Positions 6,227-11,027 of a DNA stretch of 11,027 bases are shown here, in pieces (positions within the stretch are counted from its first letter, which is position 1; the number at the start of each line of letters is the position of its first letter). This DNA is from an uncultured cyanobacterium (GTDB lineage: Bacteria > Cyanobacteriota > Cyanobacteriia > Pseudanabaenales > Pseudanabaenaceae). The notes beneath the pieces are model-generated. The model made no database searches. It saw only the letters and a program-made list of their open reading frames with translations, and had not been told where the DNA came from. The position numbers and the translations under genes are program-made. The stretch is taken from the NCBI GenBank assembly GCA_903819605.1, contig CAIJEA010000231.1, positions 1-11,027 on the forward strand. The letters are read 5' to 3'.

Positions 6227-6318
6227 ACGAACCATAATTCTGATCGCCTATTTCATAAAAGAACAGTCTTATAAATTATTAACCTGTGATCGCTTTGATG
6301 CAAGATTCATAAGGAGCC

Positions 6319-6343
6319 GTTACACTCAGCGTCTGAGTGTGAC
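6319..6343 (+). terminator. Strong hairpin between convergent vapC and HNH genes
   Basis: ACACTCAG, loop CGT, CTGAGTGT is a perfect 8-bp stem, extended by one G-T and two Watson-Crick pairs to 11 bp. It lies in the 198-base gap between the convergent PIN toxin and HNH genes. Neither strand has a U-run directly after it, so it is at best an atypical (possibly bidirectional) terminator; a protein-binding palindrome is the alternative. Confidence 0.4.
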
Positions 6344-6373
6344 AATTCCATTATCTTTGTAAAATAGTTAATA

Positions 6374-7192
6374 TCATTTTCCCAGAAAGATTACTTCTCG
6401 ATGGAAATGAAGAAATTCAGATTTAGGTTGAAATTTTTCTGGTAACCGTAGTTGTTTGCCAGCATAGTTAACGAAATTGTTTTCTAATGTTTCTTCAGGC
6501 AAAAATTCTTGGAGATATGAACTTAAAACCAACTTATAATTTTCATCGAATGTAATTAGTCCTTGATCAAATGCGACATCATGAGTACGTGCAAGGCACA
6601 ATCCGTTTTGAGGGTTAAGGCGGTGTTCTGATTGATGATGCCAAGGAATAATATGACTTGCGATTAGTAGTGTTGGAATTGGATTGCCAGTAATGCAGCA
6701 ACGATTTCCATATGAAGATAAAATCATTTGTCGGAAGAAGTTCTGTCCTATTCTAATTTTGGCTGTAACTTTAGCTTCTGTTGTTTCTATAGTTTGATTT
6801 GGAGGATATTTTATTGGGAGAATCTTGGAAGCTTCAGGCTTTAGTTTGATCGGCAACTGATTAATTTCAAAAAATTCAGAACCAACTAATTCTTGGAAAC
6901 GTTCTTCGCTCGCTATTCCAAATTGCTCCCAATTTGTAGTAAATTCCTCCCATATTAATCGATCGGTTTTACTAGCTCCACTTAATCCTCGAACACCGCG
7001 TGCTTGTTGTACTGGATCAAGTGAAGCAAAATTAACGAGTTTCATCGCTAGGCTACCAGGTGTTCTACCTAATTTTTCAGCTATTTCAACAATTATTGGC
7101 GTTTTCAGATGGAGCTTACCAAATGGCAACTTGCAATATAGATTCATTGCAATAAATAATTCCTCTCGTGTCCATGCTTTTCTATGATTCAT
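6374..7192 (-). CDS. HNH endonuclease, COG3440-like predicted restriction enzyme
   Basis: A protein of 272 residues. The N-terminal domain (1-90) has WTREELFIAMNLYCKLPFG and LGRTPGSLAMKLVNFASLDP, a module common in this family and probably for DNA recognition. The C-terminal HNH fold (150-215) has FRQMILSSYGNRCCITG, ASHIIPWH (His180), RLNPQNGLCL (Asn196) and THDVAFDQGLI (His204, Asp205). These are the ββα-metal catalytic residues, so it should be an active metal-dependent DNase. No methyltransferase lies nearby, so if it restricts DNA it could act on modified DNA, or work alone in mobile-element defence; neither is shown. It is A+T-rich, without HIP1 sites, and has no ribosome site before the ATG, which suggests recent acquisition. 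Confidence 0.87.
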   Translation of the reverse strand: MNHRKAWTREELFIAMNLYCKLPFGKLHLKTPIIVEIAEKLGRTPGSLAMKLVNFASLDPVQQARGVRGLSGASKTDRLIWEEFTTNWEQFGIASEERFQELVGSEFFEINQLPIKLKPEASKILPIKYPPNQTIETTEAKVTAKIRIGQNFFRQMILSSYGNRCCITGNPIPTLLIASHIIPWHHQSEHRLNPQNGLCLARTHDVAFDQGLITFDENYKLVLSSYLQEFLPEETLENNFVNYAGKQLRLPEKFQPKSEFLHFHREVIFLGK

Positions 7193-7467
7193 AAATTATC
7201 AAGCTTGAAATTCTATCAAAATATCTATTTCTTTTAGTTCAAGATTTATTTACCAATATTCCGTAGAGAGAAACTGTTGATCTTTCTGCTGTTAGCTAAT
7301 CAGGGTAACCATGTGAAATTGGATTGTTTAGGTACTGCGATCTCTTACCAGTAATAAATTTTAGGTTGATCCAAAATTTTAAAAAATAATGCTTATTTAC
7401 GGTGCTCCATAGAATAGAACTATAACTCTAGGTTGCTATAACTTCAACGCTAATCATCCTATCGAAA
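7193..7467 (+). other. A+T-rich noncoding stretch, no gene recognised
   Basis: I see no convincing open frame, RNA gene or terminator here. It includes the upstream region of the HNH gene, where no clear promoter stands out, and runs up to the ileS-leader relic. The 15-20 bases before 7468 may still be weakly alignable with ileS codons. Confidence 0.5.
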
Positions 7468-7571
7468 GATTCTCAGACTTGGCTTTAGGAGCAGATATTA
7501 TCATTCAAAGTTATGTCAAAAATAGCTAATGCTTACGTCACATTATGCCCCAATATTGGATAAACGACTAT
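7468..7571 (-). pseudogene. Relic of the ileS 5' end and leader (same-orientation duplicate of 3059-3162)
   Basis: Ungapped alignment with 3059-3162 gives about 80 identities in 104 positions counted by hand. It covers the first ileS codons, the start site, the leader and the CATAAT box. In the coding direction the relic reads SAPKAKSENLS after the former start, against SAPKAKPENLT in ileS. The start codon has become ATA, and a TGA follows a few codons later. Some similarity may continue to about 7616 (AAACCGAATC on the plus strand, also at 3213-3222). It cannot encode a synthetase; it marks an old duplication or the far edge of an insertion. Confidence 0.85.
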
Positions 7572-7647
7572 CATTTTATCGATGATTTTAGCAATTCTGG
7601 CTATAAAACCGAATCTTATGCTCCAGAATATCATAGCGATCGCCAGA

Positions 7648-8010
7648 CTATTGTGCTCTTTGATTTTGCACAGAAAAGCCGATGAGTCCAATCACTAACC
7701 CAACCACAAAATTCATGAGCGCAATATTGACAAATGCAACATTAGTTCCGTGGATAGCCAAAACAAATAATGGCAAAATAAATAATCCTGCGCCAATGGT
7801 AATGAGTACAGCACTGGAGATATTGCGGATTAGACTCATTGGCGTTTTGACTTTTTGCAACAGCCACCCTCCCACTCCGATCGCTAATCCAATAGAACCG
7901 ATAATCAATGACGCATTCTCATTTGTCGTCGATATCCATAACGAAAGTGCAAATAACCCAGTTCCGAAAGTGATTAGTCCAATAGAAAGAATACTTCGTG
8001 TTAAGCGCAT
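7648..8010 (-). CDS. Small four-helix membrane protein with an internal duplication
   Basis: Not recognised as a named family. It has 120 residues and is almost entirely hydrophobic, with four predicted transmembrane helices (about 7-27, 34-51, 66-86, 92-112). The two halves are related: RSILSIGLITFGTGLFALSL (5-24) aligns with RNISSAVLITIGAGLFILPL (62-81), and each is followed by a second Gly-rich helix and a KV or QNQ-type polar end. This implies duplication of a two-helix unit. The start is firm because AGGAGG lies four bases before the ATG (8015-8020). It is transcribed divergently from the desaturase cluster. No charged or catalytic residues lie in the helices, so a function cannot be proposed. 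Confidence 0.7.
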   Translation of the reverse strand: MRLTRSILSIGLITFGTGLFALSLWISTTNENASLIIGSIGLAIGVGGWLLQKVKTPMSLIRNISSAVLITIGAGLFILPLFVLAIHGTNVAFVNIALMNFVVGLVIGLIGFSVQNQRAQ

Positions 8011-8014
8011 TGAA

Positions 8015-8020
8015 CCTCCT
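8015..8020 (-). promoter_or_regulatory. Consensus ribosome binding site AGGAGG
   Basis: The strongest Shine-Dalgarno sequence in the window. It fixes the ATG at 8010 for the membrane protein and excludes the overlapping opposite-strand frame as the real gene. Confidence 0.8.
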
Positions 8021-8262
8021 AGTCATGTATAACCTTGAATTAGCTTGTATTGTTAGCGATCGCCTACTGCTGTAAATATATCAGCGATCACCTGTGATGA
8101 GAGTCACTAGGTATCTAACCAGCAGCAAGCATAATAGAGTCAACCGATCCCGATAGCGATCCTTAAAGTGAGCCTTTTAAACCGATCGCCTCAGGCATGA
8201 TTAAGAGCAAACAAGGTTTCGCGATCGCAATTCGTACTTACTCTATATTTAGGAAGTTCTCT

Positions 8263-9261
8263 ATGTCTACGAAAGCGCAACAATTCTCAGACAAGGACAA
8301 TTTAACTCTTAGCAAGGCTTTGGTCAGCGAAGAGATCGAAAAGCCTAAACTAGATCCAGAACTGCTCAAACAATTACAAAATCTCGATTGTCATCCTCAT
8401 CGATTGCCAATCTTTATCGCTTTATATGCGATCGCTGCATTTGCAGCTTCTACCTTAGTACAGGCGATCGCAACACCTTGGGCATATATTCTCTGTTTAC
8501 CATTTTATCTGTTGGCAGCAGCTTCTCTACATGGTATTAGTCTGTTCACCCATGAAGGAGTGCATGGCGTTCTCAGTCGTAATTTTCATTGGAATCGTTG
8601 GCTGAGTATTTTTTGTGCGCTACCTGTCGGGCAGAACTTCTCAGCATACAAAGTCCTCCATCTCAAGCATCACAAGCACTTGGGCATTGAGGGAGATCCC
8701 GACCATTACAAAAACTATACCAAATGGAATTGGCTGACATTTTTGATGCATTGGGGCAGATTGATCGTTGGTTATCCCGTCTATATTATTGCAATTCCTA
8801 TACTTGGATTTTGGCAGGGAAATAATTCCGATCGCCTGTGGATTTTGCTTGAGATTGCCTTGCTGGGATTATTAGTTACTGCGATACTGCTGTCGCCAAT
8901 TTCCGCCACGTTTCTGATTCATGGCTGGTTGATTCCCATGCTTTGGATTAATACAATGGTCAACATTCGTGGCATGAGCCAGCACACCTTACTCGAACAT
9001 GAAGCCGATTTGATTCGCGGAACCCGCACGATTCTGACGAATCCTTTGGTGCGTTTCTTTATGTGCAATGAGAACTATCATTTAGAACATCATCTCTATC
9101 CTGCTGTGCCTTGGTATCATCTACCGCGCCTTCATCAAGAATTAAAGTCCGACCTCATGCAGCAGGGAGCACCCTATATTCCTTCTTATTTTTCTTTTGT
9201 GCGAGACTTCATAGCCGCTAGCTTCCAACGTCAGCCTGTCGGTACAGTTGTAATTAATTGA
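8263..9261 (+). CDS. Membrane fatty-acid-desaturase-family protein
   Basis: Integral-membrane di-iron enzyme. I choose the ATG at 8263 (332 residues) because AGGA lies eight bases upstream; a longer reading from 8197 adds 22 residues containing a HIP1 octamer and has no ribosome site. In the long-reading numbering the three histidine boxes are HEGVH (119-123), HLKHHKH (155-161) and NYHLEHH (293-299), plus QHTLLEH (262-268). All eight expected iron ligands are present. Hydrophobic segments at about 70-92, 97-117, 185-205 and 214-250 fit the usual four-helix topology. NYHLEHHLYPAVPWYHLPRLH-like endings occur in acyl-lipid and sphingolipid desaturases and related hydroxylases. Regiochemistry and substrate cannot be read. 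It is followed 12 bases later by the iron oxidase gene, so it probably heads an operon. Confidence 0.87.
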   Translation: MSTKAQQFSDKDNLTLSKALVSEEIEKPKLDPELLKQLQNLDCHPHRLPIFIALYAIAAFAASTLVQAIATPWAYILCLPFYLLAAASLHGISLFTHEGVHGVLSRNFHWNRWLSIFCALPVGQNFSAYKVLHLKHHKHLGIEGDPDHYKNYTKWNWLTFLMHWGRLIVGYPVYIIAIPILGFWQGNNSDRLWILLEIALLGLLVTAILLSPISATFLIHGWLIPMLWINTMVNIRGMSQHTLLEHEADLIRGTRTILTNPLVRFFMCNENYHLEHHLYPAVPWYHLPRLHQELKSDLMQQGAPYIPSYFSFVRDFIAASFQRQPVGTVVIN

Positions 9262-9273
9262 GGATTCAGATAA

Positions 9274-10011
9274 ATGATGCAAACTTTAATTAGGAAGCCA
9301 ATGGCTCATTCGAGAATTTCACCTTATCCTAAATTGATTTTAGATGACCTCTGTCAATTGCCATCCTTACAGGCAGCAGTATTGCGAGTATCAGAATTTT
9401 ATGATTTTCATTCCCACCCCTATATTCTCTGGATGAAAGATCCGATGACCGATCGCGAAGCATTTCGGCGCAGTCAAATCCCCTTTCGCTTTGCAGTTGA
9501 GTCCTTTTCCCAACCATTAGCAGCAGTGTTAGCGAGAACAGCGACTCTAGAAACTCGCTTGCCTCTGCTCGCCAATATCACCGAAGAACATGGGCATGGC
9601 GATCGCTGGCGATCGCACAAATACACTTTTCTGCAATACCTTCGCGCTTTGGGCGCAACCGATCGCGAACTGGAGTCTCCATGCACAATGGCAGTGCTAG
9701 CATTTAATCAATCAATTTTAACCTATTGCTTAATGCAGTCTGGAGAATCAGGAGCAGCGATGCTCGGTGCGATCGAATATCTCTATGTCGATATCAGTGC
9801 AGCGATCGCCAAAACTTTACATCAACGGGGCTGGACGGCTGTGGGTAGTCAATCCCACTATGCGGTACATGAAAAGCTCGATACAGAACATGCTAGAGAT
9901 CTGTTGCAAATTGCGGAAATGGGTTGGATGAATCCTTGTTCTCGCCCCCAAGTTGTTCAAGGTTTGGCACTTGGCGCTCACTATTTCTGGAGTTTATACC
10001 GTGACCTATAG
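9274..10011 (+). CDS. Heme-oxygenase-like iron-containing redox enzyme
   Basis: A protein of 245 residues of the TenA/HDO-type all-helical superfamily. Candidate metal ligands and family motifs: FAVESFSQPL (Glu76), ITEEHGHGDRWRSHKYTF (Glu105, His106, His115), IEYLYVDI (Glu168) and HYAVHEKLDTEHARDLL (His195, His199, Asp203, His206). Characterised HDOs use a di-iron site for oxidative C-C cleavage, decarboxylation or N-oxidation of small substrates (UndA on fatty acids, BesC on chlorolysine, SznF in N-nitroso formation). Which reaction applies here is unknown. Two adjacent ATGs are possible, with GAGG ten bases before the first. It overlaps the next gene by 11 bases, so the two products are probably coupled and may act in one pathway. 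Confidence 0.8.
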   Translation: MMQTLIRKPMAHSRISPYPKLILDDLCQLPSLQAAVLRVSEFYDFHSHPYILWMKDPMTDREAFRRSQIPFRFAVESFSQPLAAVLARTATLETRLPLLANITEEHGHGDRWRSHKYTFLQYLRALGATDRELESPCTMAVLAFNQSILTYCLMQSGESGAAMLGAIEYLYVDISAAIAKTLHQRGWTAVGSQSHYAVHEKLDTEHARDLLQIAEMGWMNPCSRPQVVQGLALGAHYFWSLYRDL

Positions 10012-11027
10012 CTCCAATTCGCCAATTGTTTCAGAAATCGCCTTCTCCCAAGTGCGCGAAGATCCTCGGATTGAATTGCGGGTAATTCAAGAGTTAACCA
10101 AGCGTCAGCCCCACGATCTGAGAGTGCTTTTGGTTGCTTCAGGAGGTTGCACAGCCTTAAGTTTACTGACTTGTCCCGCGATCGCTAAAATCGAAGCTGT
10201 AGATCTCAATCCTGCTCAACTACATCTTGTGGAGTTACGCCGCCAAGCCTTAATACATTTGTCTTTAGAGGAACAATTACAATTGATTGGTGCCGATCGA
10301 TCCGTTAGCGATCGCGATCGGCTGGACATTTATGCTCGATTGAGTCCAAATTTATCAGCTAGTACCAAGGCATTTTGGGATACAAGACAGGAACAGATCG
10401 CCTTTGGGGTAAATCAAGTTGGACGCTTTGAACAACTATTTCGCGAACTTGCGGAAAAATTTGCCCAGATGGGGATTCAACCTTTGCGAGAGCCAGTAAC
10501 GGCAATACAACATCCCCAATGGCGCGATCCTTTTGAGCAGATATTTGAACGGGGAAAACTCGTGCAGACCTTTGGCGAAGCTGCTGTTAACTATTCTATG
10601 GATCGTAGTTTTGGCGAACATTTTGCAGATGTCTTTGCTCAGGCTTTGCGTCGATTTATTCCCAATGAGAATTATTTTTTAACCCAAGTCTGGGGCGATC
10701 GCTATACCTCAAATCTTCAGGGCGAAGGCGTTCCTCTCTATCTCCAAGCCTCCGCTCAAAATGATATTCGCACATTGGGAACTGACCACTTGCAATTACA
10801 TCAGGGCGCATTCGTCGATCGCCTTCACCAACTTGCAGAATTAGAAAAATTCGATCTAATTCAGTTTTCTAATATCTCAGACTGGATGCCTCAGAGCAAT
10901 TTGCATCAAATGTTAAAGGATGCTGTCGCTTGCCTGAAATCAGGTGGTGCAATCATCGGTAGGCGGCTCAATGGTGACCATCACTTAGCGTCAATCATGG
11001 CAGAGCATATTGCCATCGATCTTGCAC
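10001..11027 (+). CDS. DUF3419/BtaA-like aminocarboxypropyl transferase (3' end outside window)
   Basis: An open frame runs from GTG 10001 off the right edge, 342 codons seen. The GTG is supported by GGAG eight bases upstream (9989-9992) and overlaps the previous stop. It is SAM-binding: SQVREDPRIE (16-25), LLVASGGCTALSLL (43-56) and AVDLNPAQLHLVELR (66-80), matching DUF3419. It also has VGRFEQLF, and a second block near the end (DLIQFSNISDWM, then CLKSGGAIIGRRL). BtaA transfers the 3-amino-3-carboxypropyl group of SAM to diacylglycerol to make the homoserine ether precursor of betaine lipid. Whether this protein acts on lipid is unknown, and no BtaB-type methyltransferase is visible in the window. 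With the desaturase and HDO it forms a compact operon. Confidence 0.82.
   Translation, partial: MTYSSNSPIVSEIAFSQVREDPRIELRVIQELTKRQPHDLRVLLVASGGCTALSLLTCPAIAKIEAVDLNPAQLHLVELRRQALIHLSLEEQLQLIGADRSVSDRDRLDIYARLSPNLSASTKAFWDTRQEQIAFGVNQVGRFEQLFRELAEKFAQMGIQPLREPVTAIQHPQWRDPFEQIFERGKLVQTFGEAAVNYSMDRSFGEHFADVFAQALRRFIPNENYFLTQVWGDRYTSNLQGEGVPLYLQASAQNDIRTLGTDHLQLHQGAFVDRLHQLAELEKFDLIQFSNISDWMPQSNLHQMLKDAVACLKSGGAIIGRRLNGDHHLASIMAEHIAIDLA

Noticed and set aside
3093..7467. Insertion sequence or integrase carrying the TA block
   Set aside because: No transposase, integrase or terminal inverted repeats were found; only the repeat family and the ileS-leader copy suggest mobility.
7682..8032. Plus-strand open frame opposite the small membrane protein
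   Set aside because: The minus-strand frame has a consensus AGGAGG and an internal protein repeat; the plus-strand frame is low-complexity complement sequence.
8197..8262. Upstream start for the desaturase adding 22 residues
   Set aside because: There is no ribosome site before 8197, the extra codons include a HIP1 octamer typical of spacer DNA, and the ATG at 8263 has a good AGGA.
1..11027. Stop codon reassignment explaining the ileS TAA and hicA TAG
   Set aside because: TAA, TAG and TGA all end other genes here at sensible family ends (ileS and DUF433 with TAG, FitA-like with TAA, desaturase with TGA), so a global recoding is not supported.

Overview
The window looks cyanobacterial. The octamer GCGATCGC (HIP1) occurs more than two dozen times, the two-part toxin-antitoxin (TA) families are ones common in cyanobacteria, and the isoleucyl-tRNA synthetase N-terminus reads like cyanobacterial versions. 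A Pseudanabaena-like or other filamentous cyanobacterium is a guess; nothing here fixes the genus.

Layout. (1) 81-3092, minus strand: ileS. The reading frame is collinear over 1003 codons, but an in-frame TAA at 1503-1505 splits it into a HIGH-motif half and a KMSKS-motif half. (2) 3280-6175: a dense cluster of four TA modules. These are DUF433/DUF5615 (plus), VapB-like/VapC PIN (minus), HicB/HicA (minus, hicA broken by an in-frame TAG) and a FitA-like RHH/PIN pair (plus). Between them lie copies and fragments of a GATCGCCTA-rich noncoding repeat; two near-identical 103-bp copies directly flank the two minus-strand modules. (3) 6374-7192, minus: a stand-alone HNH endonuclease in a stretch of about 1.4 kb without HIP1 sites. 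(4) 7193-7647: noncoding, but 7468-7571 is a diverged, ungapped, same-orientation copy of the ileS start and leader, 4.4 kb from the real one. (5) 7648-8010, minus: a small four-helix membrane protein built from an internal duplication. (6) 8263 to the right edge, plus: a tightly packed set consisting of a membrane fatty-acid-desaturase-like protein, a heme-oxygenase-like iron oxidase and a DUF3419/BtaA-like aminocarboxypropyl transferase that runs off the window.

How it fits together. The left two thirds is a housekeeping gene next to an accessory region of selfish or defence-type modules bounded by ileS-leader sequence on both sides. The right third is probably one transcription unit for modification of a lipid or a small molecule. 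The desaturase and BtaA families both act on lipids in other organisms, but no substrate can be read from sequence alone. The observations most worth checking are the ileS nonsense codon, the duplicated ileS leader, the repeat-bounded TA block and the three-gene desaturase/oxidase/BtaA-like cluster.
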